Below are positions 33,701-45,074 of a stretch of DNA of 64,000 nucleotides, piece by piece. The translations under genes were made by a program, and so were the position numbers. The stretch spans positions 69,533,505-69,597,504 of the forward strand of contig JAVHZZ010000005.1 of the NCBI GenBank assembly GCA_036250195.1, in the 5' to 3' direction. The first letter of the stretch is position 1. Each line of letters opens with the position of its first letter. The stretch is from Mixophyes australis (taxonomy: Eukaryota > Chordata > Amphibia > Anura > Limnodynastidae). A model generated the notes under the pieces. It saw only the letters and a program-made list of their open reading frames with translations, had not been told where the DNA came from and searched no databases.

Positions 33701-34564
33701 TTTTGTAAGATGTATTACATTTTTTTTTTTTTTACAACTGAGTGCTTACATCGTAGGTATTTCACATCTTTATTACTTAAAAATAATAAAATATCCATGT
33801 AATTCACTGGTTGCGAGAACTAGAATATAATGTAATGTATGAATATTTCATTCCAGCTCACTAAAGATTGATTATAGATATCCAGCTACAACTCAGCGGT
33901 TCTTCCTGCATGTTTTATTCAGGTTGTAACATTTAAAGACAGAACTTCAGTGTTGGGCTGATGATATTAAGTTATACCATACAATTTGTAAAATGCAGTG
34001 GCAGAGAGTCTTGAAAAGGTTACAAGATGAGTGCAAGCAGAAAAGTGGAAGTTTTTGGATGGCCAGGATAGAAATACATTGATGTAGTTGGATTAATGTT
34101 CTAGCAAAGGTCATTTTTTGCTAAAAAAAAATTACCTGGCTCATGGATACATTGAATTATAAAAGGCATAAAAACAATACTATATTCTTGTTTCACACAT
34201 GTTCAGTACATATATATCCATCATACATGTTTTTATAGAAGGATACTGTTCTGTCCTCACTATAAACTTCCCTTTGGCCTGAGTATAATCAGACAGACAG
34301 CATAACTACTCCTAATTTAATAATCCAGTCTAGATGTGAAGATCTGAATAATGGTGTTTATTTTAGTAGTAAATAACATGTGAGATCAAGTGGTAAAACT
34401 GTAATAAATAGATAGCAGACTGACAATGAGTTCAACTATTTCAACAGCTAGTACTGCAGTACAAAAATCCAGTCTGGGTATGGTGTGTGCTGGATGTGGT
34501 GCTAACTTTGCACAAATCTGATATGACATTGTCTTTTTATGTTCATAGTTTTAAGATATGCAAG
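30788..34564. other. Non-coding DNA without recognised elements
   Basis: No frame over about 72 codons. A TATATAAG (31382) and an AATAAAAGC signal (about 31483) about 100 bp apart may mark a decayed LTR or be chance. Nothing else could be supported. Confidence 0.35.
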
Positions 34565-34900
34565 CTATTTCCTTAACTAAAGCATCGGAGAATACACACA
34601 GTCTCTAGTTCTGTATCTGTCTGTAGAAGGCACAGAAGCATATGGATGTGTAATATAACGGTTAGTTAAGGCAGATGGAGAGTTCTTCCACTCTTCGCAC
34701 TGATCCCTTTTCTTTATAGGCAGTATGACATCCCGGTCAGATGACTTGTAGGTTATATCTCTGAGCAGGGTTTTTCCTCGGATAGTGGCGGAAGCTGCAA
34801 ACCCTAAGGGGTAATACAATCTGTTTATAGCAGACAAGACACCTCTGCGAGGGAAGGGCCTTTCTTCACTATTCACTTCGAAGGTGCAGAGGTTGCAATG
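34565..34900 (-). pseudogene. BEL/Pao retrotransposon pol fragment
   Basis: The minus strand reads TFEVNSEERPFPRRGVLSAI, then NRLYYPLGFAASATIRGKTL and RDQCEEWKNSPSALTNRYI. This is the segment after RT in BEL/Pao polyproteins, where RRGVLS..N.LYDPLG and a downstream W..W element are characteristic. The piece is about 110 codons, without gag, protease, RT core or integrase nearby. Confidence 0.8.
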
Positions 34901-35329
34901 ACATCAAATTGCAGTGCCGCACATTTCTTTTATCGGAATGGCTTACTGTCAGCATGCTGTTTCCATCGGTCATCTCCAGCGTCGGATTCAAGGTAAGTCT
35001 GTTTCATTTTCTTTCGTTTTTTTTTGCAGGAATTCTGCGTGCCGGAATAGTGATAATCGTAAAAACAATTACCACCGCACCTAACATGGTAAAGACAAAA
35101 GTAGGACCGTTCCTGCTCTTATCAAAACTAGGATCATTACTGGTCTCCACAAAGACAGAGAATACTGTTAGGACAGTAGAGATACTAGATGGGTGTATTT
35201 AGAAAGACAGTTAAATTAGACAGTGACATTAGGCATGATTGGAAGGCAATTGTATAACATAAGACATAATACAAGGTACACTGAGCTGGTTATGTAAGTC
35301 CACAGGACAAGAGGGAGCCAGTTAAAAAT
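34901..35329. other. Unassigned spacer between BEL fragment and Tx1 LINE
   Basis: A GTAAGT followed about 35 bp later by a T-run and CAG (34993-35030) mimics splice sites, but the spacing is too short for a vertebrate intron. Confidence 0.35.
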
Positions 35330-38300
35330 TCATCCTCAGAAATCACCACTATCCCACTTGTTATACAGCAAATAGACCCCACAAAAGGTGAACTGTAGCC
35401 CTATTAGTTAGCTCTAAGTGTCCCTTTAAGCTGTTCTCGAAAGTGTAAGATAAGAATGGTAAATTCTTAATAGTAATTTGCCAACTAGATGGGAAATGGG
35501 TCACATTAGTCTCATTATATGCCCCCAAATCCAGGCAGATCCCGTTTCTTAAATATACATTGGCGTCGTTAATAGATAAGCAGAAATGGGGCAGTGTGAT
35601 AAAAGTGGGGGATTTCAACCTTCTAGTTGATCCAAGACTAGATAGGTCAACCACTCCAATCTCTTCATCTCCCCCTACCCCAGCAAACCCTTCATTGGCA
35701 TTTGGGAAGCTCCTGGCATTACATGGCGTATATGACATATGGAAAGTGGCAGCTCCAAATGAAAGAGACTACACATATTTCTCCTTAGTACATAAAATGT
35801 ACTCCCGGATTGATCTCAGACAAATGGATACTACAAAAAACTCGCAGAGTACCTTTCCATGACATGGTCAGACCATGCACCGGTAGTTTGGAAGCCAGCG
35901 AGTCCACCCCCTCCTCTGCACCCATGGTACCTACCTGCCTACTTTACTCTCTTCTTCAGAAGCTAAGTTAGCAATTAAATAGGCTCTTCTTTTATGTGTA
36001 CAAACCAATGACCCAAGGAGACCTCCATTTTCACCTATTGGTGCTCCCTTAAAGCGGTTGCCAGGAGACAGCTATTGAGGTTGCTTCCAGGATATGAAAG
36101 GCAAGTCTCCACCACCAACAGGAGTTAGAATCCAAGCTTAAACTTTTAGATTCTCAGAATAAAGAACAACACACTAGATCAGTTGGCTCTGAAATCTTTC
36201 TGGGGAAAGCAGATCTGCAAAAATTACTCATGGCTCTTACCCTCTTGGCACTGTCTAGATTGTGTCAAAAATTTTATGTGGCAGGAAACAGAGCGAGCAG
36301 GCTGTTGGCAAGGAAATTGAGGGGACTGCAGTCTTGTAACCAGATCAAGTCCATTACATATTCCAAGGGCTCTAAATGTTCTAACTCCTGAGACATAGCA
36401 GACACTTTTGCATCTTTTTATGCAGGCTTATACAATCTACACCAAGACCCCTTTGCACAGCAGTCGAGTGAGAGTGATATCTCCTCATTTTTAGTGTGGC
36501 TTCCCCTCCCCTCAATAGTCCCCACCACAAGAGAAAAGCTCAGCGCTCCTTAGTCTCAGGAGGAAATCCAGTGGGTTATCAAACAGTTCCCTAAAGACAA
36601 GGAGCTAGGTCCTGATGGCTAAATAAATAGATTTTTACCCCCTTTCAGGAGGAATTGGTGATCATATTGGAGTAACTTTTACAATGCTGGCACAGTGGAG
36701 GGGAGCTTCCCATTCAAAATGCTGGAATCCCACTTAATAGTTATCCCAAAGCCAGGAAATGATCCCACAGATTGCAAAAACTATCAGCCAATAGCCCTAT
36801 TAAATTCAGATGTAACATTTTTTGCGAAGCTCATCGCTAACAGGCTTTCTTCTGTTCCCCAAGTTGATCCATCCAGACCAAGTGGGGTTTGTCGTGGGCA
36901 GGCAGGCTTCTGAAAACTTGAGGTGAGTCTTTCATCTCATAGAGCAGGTTTGTAAAACTTAAGATGCTATGATCCTGGTCTCATTAGATGCCGAAAAAGT
37001 GTTCGACCGACTCTTCTGGTCGATTATGGCAAGGGTTCTTGGATAGTTTGGGTTTGCTGGGGATATTTTGAAGCCCACATTTTCCATGCGTATTTAGCAA
37101 TGGGCTTCTCTCCACTAACTTCCCCATCTCCAGTGGTACCCATCTAGGTTGCCCTTTGTCCCCTCTCATGTACCTCTTGGTGATTGAAACATTGGCCACT
37201 TGGGTGAGGCTAACGTGTGTGGGGGCATCATTTTTAGAGGAGTGTCACATAAATTAGGCTTGTTCGCCAATGATGTCCTGCTGTTTGTCACCGATCTGGA
37301 GACCTCATTTCCAGCTGCCATAGAATTTTGGCTGATTTCAGTAAAGCTTCTCTGTATAAACTCAATAGCTCCAAGACAGAGGCCCTCCTAATCAACATTC
37401 CTTCAGAGAGACTGCAGGGTCTGAAAGACAAATTCACCTGTACGTGGATATCCACTGAACTCTCCTATTTAGGCATTCAGATAACTCCACATTAAGACAC
37501 TGGTATAGCAGCATTAACAGATTCATGGATGTGCTATGAGGTCTCCTGGCTGGGCAGAATCTTGGCATTCAAAATTATGCTCCTCCCAAAGATGATATAT
37601 TTGTTCTGCATGCTTTTGCTTCAGTTCCCAGCACGGCTGATGAATAAACTGACAGCTGTAATGAAGTCATATATGTGGAAGATTAAACCCCACTTATGGA
37701 GATGCAACGCATGACTTGGGAATTACAGGAGGGAATGGCCCTTCCTAACCTGTGGAAATACCACAAAGCCTGCTGTCCCAGATGCAAGACTGGTCTCTTC
37801 CACAGGGCAGGAGTCCATGGGACGATATGGAGAAAGCGTGTAACCCAGACTTCCCCATAGTAGACCTAATATTGGCTCCTAGAGATTGGAGACCTCTGGC
37901 TCACAACCTGGCTGCTCTCACTAGGGATACCTTGACAGTTTTGGACAGGCTCTGTAGTGGTACTGAAGTATTTCCATGTCCCATGGCGAATATATCAATA
38001 CATTCATTTCCAAACAGATTCCAAAATTATTTAAAGCTCTAGAGAAGGCCTCTCGAGGAATTCTATCTTCGGGCCATCTGTTTGAATCTGATATGTTTTT
38101 CTCCTTTGGCCATCTAAGTGACCTCTTTCAGCTGCCTAGAGGCAATTTCTTCATATTTCAACAGCTGAGGCACTTGCTAGCGGTGCCACCACTTAAGGAC
38201 CTGTCAATAAGACCCCCCTCCAGCATTATATTACACTAAATTGACAAAGGGTGGTAATAGAGCCAGTATAAACTCATGGTACACCATTTTGACTACACAA

Positions 38301-38960
38301 GTGGACTTACACAAATTCAAAATACAACTCCAATGGGAGACAGATCTTCACCTGGAATTTTCGGGAGAGTAGTGGGAGCGTATCTTGCTAAACTCTTTTA
38401 AAGTGTCTAGGTGTCTCAACCACACCAAAATGTTGGTTAAGCTCCTGAATAGACTATATGTCACCCCTGAGAAGATGCATAAAATGTGGCCCTTGGTGTC
38501 CCCATCATGTTGGTGTAATTCTACTGGAAGAGGAGATATTTTTCACATTTGTTGTCTTGTCCAACCCTACAACCGTTATAGAATGAGATTTTCAACTTAC
38601 TTGGAGCTATATTCCGACACCCGGTTTATCCTTCCCCAAAGTACATGGCCCTACTACATCAATACCTATCCTCCACCCCACAATGGGACAGATATGTGAT
38701 GGGTCATGTTACCATAGCAACAAGGACTGCCATAGCTCTGGCATGGAAGCAACCACTACCACTAACACTGCCAAAAATGATATAAAAAATGATTTATAGT
38801 TTCGAAATGGAGACCTTGGGAGTGCCATACTCTCCAGCAGCTGCCTCTCCATTAGTGAAATTGTGTTGTTGGCCTATCAATGTAGCTGAGCAGGAGGGAG
38901 CTCTACCATGCACCTCTTAACAGATTGCCAAAGCCGACTCCATGGGATCCTAGGTGTTAT
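35330..38960 (+). pseudogene. Tx1/L1-type LINE ORF2, decayed, plus strand
   Basis: Frames in order: AP-endonuclease (WVTLVSLYAPKSRQIPF, then KVGDFNLLVDPRLDRS and ERDYTYFSLVHKMYSRID, 35500-35820), RT (ESHLIVIPKPGNDPTDCKNY at about 36725, DAEKVFDRLFW at about 36990, LGLFANDVLLFV at about 37260) and the C-terminal region (LPKMIYLF near 37590; LLNRLYVTPEKMHKMWPLV near 38440). The catalytic FADD is FAND, so RT would be inactive even if joined. Many stops and shifts occur. It is the fullest LINE in the window and runs opposite to the Tx1/L1 fragment at 11-13 kb. Confidence 0.85.
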
Positions 38961-39330
38961 TCAGCCAGTAGTGTTTCAATGTTATACTAGTTTGTGAAGG
39001 TTTGCAGAGTATATGTGTAATTATTCTGTTATGTCATTTACAGTCAGAGGTGCATTATTCATTATAATACACATGTTTTCCTAAAAACCACTGAAGTGAT
39101 AGCATTGGAATTCACTGAGTATCAGCAAAAACATCAGAACTTATAATTTATGCAGATACTAGCAGAATACCCGGCGTTGCCTGGGATTTAAAGAATGTTT
39201 ATTTACAAAAATCAATCTAAATATTAAACATACATGTAAATATCATGTTAAAATTGGACCAGTAGAAGGTGAAAAGTGAAAATGTCAAACTGTATTTGAA
39301 CTGTATATGATGGAACAAACCGATAAACAA

Positions 39331-40550
39331 TTACTTCAAAACAGCTTGATAAACTATATTTCTCATTTCTTCATTTGGGGCAAATACATACAAATTTCTT
39401 GGTGATCCAACTTTTGAGCACACAACGTAAAATTGTGCATGAGAAAAGCAAGGTGATTCCAAGTTGACTCCAGCTACATGTAAAGATTGTCCTTGGGCCT
39501 TATTGATAGACATGGCAAAAGCTAAACGAACTGGAAATTGTAGACGCTTAAATTGAAATGGCATATCAGATGGAGTGAGAGGTATGCGTGGAATGAAAGC
39601 ATTGTCACCTTTTGCACAGCCTGTGAAAATAGTTGCTTCAATGACATGAGAATTGAGCTTTTGGACTACTAATCTTGTACCGTTACAAAGTCTTGGAGGA
39701 TTTAAATTTCTGAGAAGCATAATGGGTGATCCAATCTTCAGTACCAGGTTATGCGGTGGCATTCCGGGAGGTTGTAAAGAGTTTAAAAATTCAGTAGGAT
39801 AGTGCACAGCCTCATTTTCTTCAACAACGGTATCTATTGATTTGTATAATATGGCTTCTCCAGGCAACTCTTCTTGAATCTTTAAGTTGATGTTGTTTAC
39901 ACAATTATTTTAGTTACTGGATGAAGCGGCATTAAACCATTCCCAATATTTAACAAATGATCAGCAAACTGACCGTCCATTGTGTTGCCATGCAGAGAAA
40001 CTCTCATATTTGTGGTTAGTCGCAAAGTGCGAACATGCCTCCAAAGATGTGATGATTTAAGGCATGCAATAATTTCATCCGCCATTGTTCCTTTTGGAAT
40101 GACCGGCAATGTTTGTCGAAAATCTCTAGCCAATACAACAGTGACTCCACCCATTAGTAAATCATTGCCTCTTAAAAATTGAAGTGTTTGATTGAGGGCC
40201 TGTAAAGCATTTTTGTGTGACATGGTGCATTCATCCCATACAATGACCTGACATTCCTGCAGAATCTGAGCTTTTTCTGTTCGTTTAGTGATATTGCAGA
40301 CGGGAGTTTCACTTCGGGCCAGATTAAGCGGTAACTTGAAAGCTGAATGTGCTGTTCTCCCACCAGGGAGCAAAGTTGCAGCAATTCCAGAAGAGGCCAC
40401 AGCAATAGCTATCTTGGAATGTACTCGAATTTTAGCAAGTAACAACTTGATGAGAAACGTCTTACCTGTTCTTCCGGGTGCATCCAGAAAAAATATATTA
40501 TCCCTTTTTTTTGGAACTTCTTCCAAGACATTGTTCCAGACATTCCAGAG
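39331..40550 (-). pseudogene. Helitron Pif1-like helicase fragment
   Basis: The N-proximal part (40526 down to 39897) shows the Walker A GRTGKTFLI, VASSGIAATLLPGGRTAHSA, the Walker B VWDECTM and TVVLARDFRQTLPVIPKG. The C-terminal part (39867 down to 39331) shows [33 protein letters not shown] and [14 protein letters not shown]. Together these are the helicase motifs of Helitron RepHel proteins. The two parts are in different frames, and about 50 residues normally between them appear to be deleted. Walker A has R where G is usual, and the DFRQ motif is preceded by AR rather than the usual GG. It is non-functional. Confidence 0.88.
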
Positions 40551-41220
40551 TTATGGTCCTTTTGGTTGATTTTTAGGTGTTACCCCCCTCGCCACCCCCA
40601 CCCTTAAGAGTGCTAGGGGTGTCTTGTCCCCACAATATTTGTTGTCAGACTGTAAGTCATATGTGTACCAGGTTTGGTGTAAATTGTTCCAGACATTCCA
40701 GAGTTATGGTCGTTTTGGATGATTTTTAGGTGTTACCCCCCTCGCCACCCCCACCCTTAGGAGTGCTAGGGGTGTCTTGCCCCCACAATATTTGTTGTCA
40801 GACTGTTAGTCATATGTGTACCAGGTTTGGTGTATATTGTTCCAGACATTCCAGAGTTATGGTCGTTTTCGATGATTTTTAGGTGTTACCCCCCTCGCCA
40901 CCCCCACCCTTAGGAGTGCTAGGGGTGTCTTGCCCCCACAATATTTGTTGTCAGACTGTAAGTCATATGTGTACCAGGTTTGGTGTAAATTGTTCCAGAC
41001 ATTCCAGAGTTATGGTCGTTTTCGATGATTTTTAGGTGTTACACCCCTCGTCACCCCCACCCTTAGGAGTGGTAGGGGTGTCTTGCCCCCACAATATTTG
41101 TTGTCAGACTGTAAGTCATATGTGTACCAGGTTTGGTGTAAATTGTTCCAGTCATTCCAGAGTTATGGTTGTTTTCGATGATTTTTAGGTGTTACCCCCC
41201 TTGCCACCCCCACCCCGTAA
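40531..41220. repeat. 153-bp tandem repeat, about 4.5 copies
   Basis: TTGTTCCAGACATTCCAGAG recurs at about 40531, 40684, 40837, 40990 and 41143, each followed by GGTGTTACCCCCCTCGCC and TGTGTACCAGGTTTGGTG. The first unit begins next to the helicase frame. Confidence 0.93.
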
Positions 41221-41397
41221 TGAATTTCAATTTTAAATTTTTTCAGTTGCCTCCGTCATGTTTTAATACACTCGTATGCAAAATTTCATGATCTTCGCTT
41301 GAAAAATGTGGATTTGTATAGAAAGACAGACAGAAGGACAGAAGGACAGAAGGACACGTTTTCTCTTTTATATATTAGATTAGATTATTTACAGGGC

Positions 41398-41398
<1 letters not shown>

Positions 41399-41467
<69 letters not shown>
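41399..41467. repeat. (TA)n microsatellite
   Basis: Long TATATA run with one CATA break, ending in CACACACAC. Confidence 0.95.
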
Positions 41468-41468
<1 letters not shown>

Positions 41469-41580
41469 TTGTATTATAACCTTATTAGTTATAGTGCCAA
41501 AAAACCCCTAGGGGCTCATGTTGAGTTGAATGCAAATTGCATTTTTGCTTTTTTACACCTGAGCATGGGTACAAATCATA

Positions 41581-41581
<1 letters not shown>

Positions 41582-41625
<44 letters not shown>
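41582..41625. repeat. (TA)n microsatellite
   Basis: Pure TATATA run. Confidence 0.95.
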
Positions 41626-41627
<2 letters not shown>

Positions 41628-42157
41628 CTACATTCTGTTACTTATGCTTTTCTTTAATCCTAAACATGATAAATTACAAATTTACACTTTGCCTTTACAG
41701 TGGGTTTTATCCAGAACCAGCTGTTGCTGACTGAGTATTATATGTCTAGTTAGTGAAGATTTATGACATGACAGGTGAGAGAATGAGTGAAGAGCTATTT
41801 ATTTATTCTGCTATTTATAGTGCGCCTCTTGCTTTTGATATCTTTCAGAGCAAATCTTCTGTGTGTTTTTTTTTCCAGATATTTTGACAGGATATTATAT
41901 GAAATCACTTGACTTGTAAAATATAACTGTACTTTGGAGACCTAACAGCAGATACTAAAATCGACCAATTTACAATATGATTAAGTGAGCTGAACAGGTT
42001 GTGCTGCTGTTTGTGACCCATTAACTCTCAGCCACACTGTAATGTAGATCTTCTTTTCCTGAAAAATAATATATGTCCTAGAATGATTAAATATTTGTTT
42101 TAGGTACAGTAATCTAATAAAGTTTAAAGTGGAACTATACAAAAAAAAACCAGGCAG
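41626..42157. other. Unassigned spacer
   Basis: No element or coding domain is recognised. Confidence 0.35.
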
Positions 42158-42169
42158 ACCTAAACTAAA
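42158..42169 (+). repeat. Left copy of a 12-bp direct repeat (candidate target duplication)
   Basis: ACCTAAACTAAA occurs here and at 44575-44586, directly outside the right arm of the PLE composite. Confidence 0.55.
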
Positions 42170-42455
42170 CAAAAAGTACAGTGTCTGTGCTTCCTTTAGA
42201 AGTGGGTGTTTGTCTGCTTCTAAGGGATGTGTAATGAAGAGGTGGGCTCCAACCCTTCTAGATAAAGCAATACAAAAAGATTTCCCTTGGCGCCAAAGTG
42301 TTGTATGTTAGGATAATAGCAACAGGCAGCTGACAATGTTAAAAAGGTCATATATTAAACCAAAACATAGTAAAATCAGTGCAAGTCTGTATCAACAAAA
42401 AGGGTAAATACCCAATACATCGATCTACAAAACCCAATCTTTCAATCGATACAGA

Positions 42456-42883
42456 GCTAGAACCAGGGGCGGATTAAGGGAATGGAGGCCCCTGGGCTAA
42501 GGGGGCCTCCATTCCCCCGTGAGGGCCCCCCCCCCGTGATCCGAGCTGCCTGCCCCCCGTGATTCGAGCTGCCCTCCCCCCGCCCCCCTGTGATCCGGGC
42601 TCCCCACCCTCCCGGAACTTACCTCCTTCTCCGGCGCGCTGTACGCTCTTTACTGAGGAGATCTCGTGAGAGTGAGACTCACGAGATCTCCTCAGTAAGG
42701 AGACTACAGCTCGTCGGGGAAGGACCGTAGTGAAAGTGCTCAGCAGCACTGATCGCGCCGGGGGCGCCCCCGCCCCTGACCGATCAATACTGCTGCTGAG
42801 CACTTTCAAGGGCCCCCTGGATGCCATAGGCCCCTGGGCTGTAGCCCAGTTAGCCCTATGGTTAATCCGGCCCTGGCTAGAAC
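42456..42883. mobile_element. hAT MITE (412 bp) with its 8-bp duplications
   Basis: The element 42464-42875 starts CAGGGGCGGATTAAGGG and ends GGTTAATCCGGCCCTG. Target duplications GCTAGAAC lie at 42456-42463 and 42876-42883. The interior is G+C-rich with C and G runs. The MITE is absent from the right arm of the host PLE, so it came later. Confidence 0.93.
42652..42696. repeat. Perfect 19-bp hairpin inside the hAT MITE
   Basis: ACTGAGGAGATCTCGTGAG and its exact reverse complement are separated by 7 nt. Confidence 0.95.
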
Positions 42884-43053
42884 TGAATCACAATAGTGAT
42901 GAAGAGTTCTTATTCACTATAAAGTTGTAATGAATGGTCCCTTGTGATGTGGGGGATATAAGGAGGATTTCTCCTTAAAGTTGGTGTGTACATATTTCTC
43001 TTTTGGTGAAAAGTGGTACGCAGTGAAACACCCACACCCAGGGGAAAACCTGG

Positions 43054-43482
43054 TTGATAGACAATGAGAATGGCTTTTATTATTGCAATAGATGCCACGC
43101 TTGTAAAATGAATCTGAAGCGTGACACAAGACCCATCAAAACATTTAGATCCAATTCCACAGGGGAAACTCATAAAAATAGAGATAAGTTAACTTGTGAC
43201 AGCAAAGGGATCATCTACATGTTAGAGTGCCCCTGTGGAAAGCAACACATTGGCAGAACCAGTAGGAATCTACACACTCGTATTTCTGAACACCAAAGAA
43301 ATATAAAAAGACGTTTTGAGGCGCATAGTGTCTCGGACCATTTTTTGAAATGTCATAACAAAGACCCTTCACTTTTGAAGTTTATGGGGATCTGCAAGGT
43401 CCAAAAATCATGGAGAGGGGGGGGGGGGGGGACTTTATTGGGCGTATGTCCAGAGAAGAAACCAAATGGATTTTTATGTTAA
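43054..43482 (+). pseudogene. PLE GIY-YIG endonuclease remnant
   Basis: The frame reads FYYCNRCHACKMNL, a C-x2-C-x2-C cluster like that of ORF2 at 7268, then GIIYMLECPCGKQHIGRTSR and NLHTRISEHQRNIKRRFEAH, a clear GIY-YIG core (IIY and HIG, R, E-H), and SVSDHFLKCHNKDPSL. A G-run at about 43418-43430 marks loss of the normal reading. No RT precedes it. Sequence differs strongly from the PLE at 1-10116, so it is another lineage. Confidence 0.85.
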
Positions 43483-43800
43483 AAACACTAACACCAAATA
43501 GCTTAAATATTGACTTTGAATTGTCCAATTTTTTATGATATTCAGTTCATTCAGGTTTTCCATTCTCTACATATCAGAAAGGCATCTATCAATCTACATT
43601 TGTTTTTATATCTTCTGTGCTGTCTGTGGGACGTCTATTTAATTCAGTTATACCTAGGACTCTTCACCTGTCAACCAACTTCAAAGGAGGAGATTTATAG
43701 GATAACGACATACCAGCCCACATTGAGATGCAACCAATTAAAACCTACCAAGAGCTTTACTCGGCTTTATAAAGGAGACTTTGCCCTCATAACTCAATTA

Positions 43801-43840
43801 TCCCTGAGGAGCCACTACTGGCGAAATGCATTGGAGCCTT
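43801..43840 (+). ncRNA. Hammerhead-ribozyme-like motif in PLE tail
   Basis: CTGAGGA (43804-43810) fits the CUGANGA consensus exactly. GCC and GGC form stem II around ACTACT, and GAAA follows at 43823-43826. The next ATGCAT is self-complementary, as in minimal stem III of PLE hammerheads, ending in an ATT that fits the NUH rule before GGA, which can pair with the TCC ahead of the core. Stems are very short, so activity may need a dimer, or be lost. Confidence 0.6.
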
Positions 43841-44108
43841 GTGTTACAACATTTATACTTCACACTATTGCATATATCCTGCTCTTTCTGGACAGTGGCG
43901 AGGACATAAGACCTATGGAGTCCGATATCGCCGAATGCGCAAAAGGAAGGAAACACGGCTGCGAACAGGAGCACATCTGGAGACACTCACAGAACACGGC
44001 ATGAAGAGAACAGACTAGGATCGGAGACCCTGGGGAAGTTCCTACAGTGGGGTAAGTTATCTCTTATATATTCCCCGATACCAGTTGCTTTGGACAGTGC
44101 CGTGTGAT

Positions 44109-44145
44109 ATTCAAGAAGCATTGCTTCGAAACGATTCAGTCAGAT
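44109..44145 (+). ncRNA. Second, degenerate hammerhead-like motif
   Basis: GAAGC-ATT-GCTTC (44115-44127) is a perfect stem II directly followed by GAAAC, and TTCAAGA stands in the place of CUGANGA. GATTCAGTC follows, giving a possible GTC site. The core box is mutated. Confidence 0.45.
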
Positions 44146-44574
44146 GCCAGCCCTGCAGTCTTCTAAAGCACAGGATTTTTGGATTCAGCTCGTATATACC
44201 TCCAGTATATTGCTCAATTATAGACTTATTGGTCACCATACCTGTCAGTACCCTGGTACAGGATATCGTTCTTAGTAGACTATACGGTATATCTATTGGA
44301 GCTGGTGAGGTACAATAACATTTGTTGGACTATATAGTGAATAAGAACTCTTCATCACTATTGTGATTCATCTCTAGCCCTGTATTGATGGAAACATTGG
44401 GTTTTGTAGATTGATGCATTGGGTATTTACCCTTTTTGTTGATACAGACTTGCTATACCAGTGCACTGATTTTACTATGTTTTGGTTTAATATATGACCT
44501 TTTTAACATTATCAGCTGCCTGTTGTTATTATCCTAACATATGACACTCTAGCGCCAAGGGAAATTTTTTGTAA

Positions 44575-44586
44575 ACCTAAACTAAA
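44575..44586 (+). repeat. Right copy of the 12-bp direct repeat
   Basis: ACCTAAACTAAA, matching 42158-42169. Confidence 0.55.
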
Positions 44587-44858
44587 TTTAGTGGATTTAC
44601 TGCTTTGGGCTTTTATGTTATATAGTGGAAAGCTGTCATTGAGTTGTTTTATGAAATGTGACCTGCATAAATTGTTGAGAACTTCTTAATTGAAGGGACA
44701 AAGTACCCGTTTCAATCGGTGGTAATCGTATTACCGATTACCACAATTCTGACATGTCTTCTACCTACAAAAAAAACCCGATGGCAGGAAAACACAAACT
44801 AAATACAAGCAGACTTATCTGAAAGATGAAGAGACCAATGGCACCGCAGGCTGACAGG
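44587..44858. other. Spacer with a short hairpin
   Basis: GTGGTAATCG and CGATTACCAC around 44722-44743 form a small stem. Nothing else is recognised. Confidence 0.4.
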
Positions 44859-45074
44859 CAGTGATTCCAAATGGATAAGTCTTCAACACTTCAGTGTGAC
44901 GTGTACGCGACTTAGTTGAATGGTAATTTAAAGTGGCAATGTCTGGACCTCGCAGGCTAAGTGTTTAAACACTCAGCGTGCAGGGTCCAGACATTGTCAC
45001 TTTACATTACCATTCAACTAAGTTGTGCACATGTCACACTGAAGTGCCGGAGACCTGTCCATTCGGAATCACTG
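44859..45074. repeat. 216-bp near-perfect palindrome
   Basis: The arm from CAGTGATTCC to GCTAAGTGTTT is mirrored to GGAATCACTG, centred near 44967 with essentially no loop. Blocks such as CTTAGTTGAATGGTAAT and its complement are intact; scattered mismatches show age. It is probably a fold-back MITE. A frame at 44961-45272 lies across it and is not a gene. Confidence 0.9.

Larger units (their letters stand above)
39155..41392 (-). mobile_element. Helitron (Helentron-like) fragment, minus strand
   Basis: The left end carries ACTAGCAGAATACCCGGCGT with a hairpin-capable CCCGGCGTTGCCTGGG (39170-39185), the motif found at the 3' end of animal Helitrons. The right end reads TATATATTAGATTAGAT. Between them are a Pif1-type helicase relic and a 153-bp tandem array. 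The HUH replication-initiator part is missing. Confidence 0.7.
42170..44574 (+). mobile_element. Penelope-like composite with inverted terminal arms
   Basis: The left arm 42271-42922 (interrupted by a hAT MITE) is the inverse of the right arm 44333-44573: both carry GGTCATATATTAAACCAAAA or its complement and AATAGTGATGAAGAGTTCTT or its complement. Between them lies a GIY-YIG endonuclease remnant in plus orientation and two ribozyme-like motifs. A 5'-truncated copy with an inverted partial copy at its left end is a known PLE arrangement. The 12-bp ACCTAAACTAAA flanks would be the target duplication, although about 100 bp separate the left one from the arm. Confidence 0.75.

Noticed and set aside
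34990..35032. Apparent splice donor and acceptor pair
   Set aside because: About 40 nt apart, too short for a vertebrate intron, and no exon on either side.
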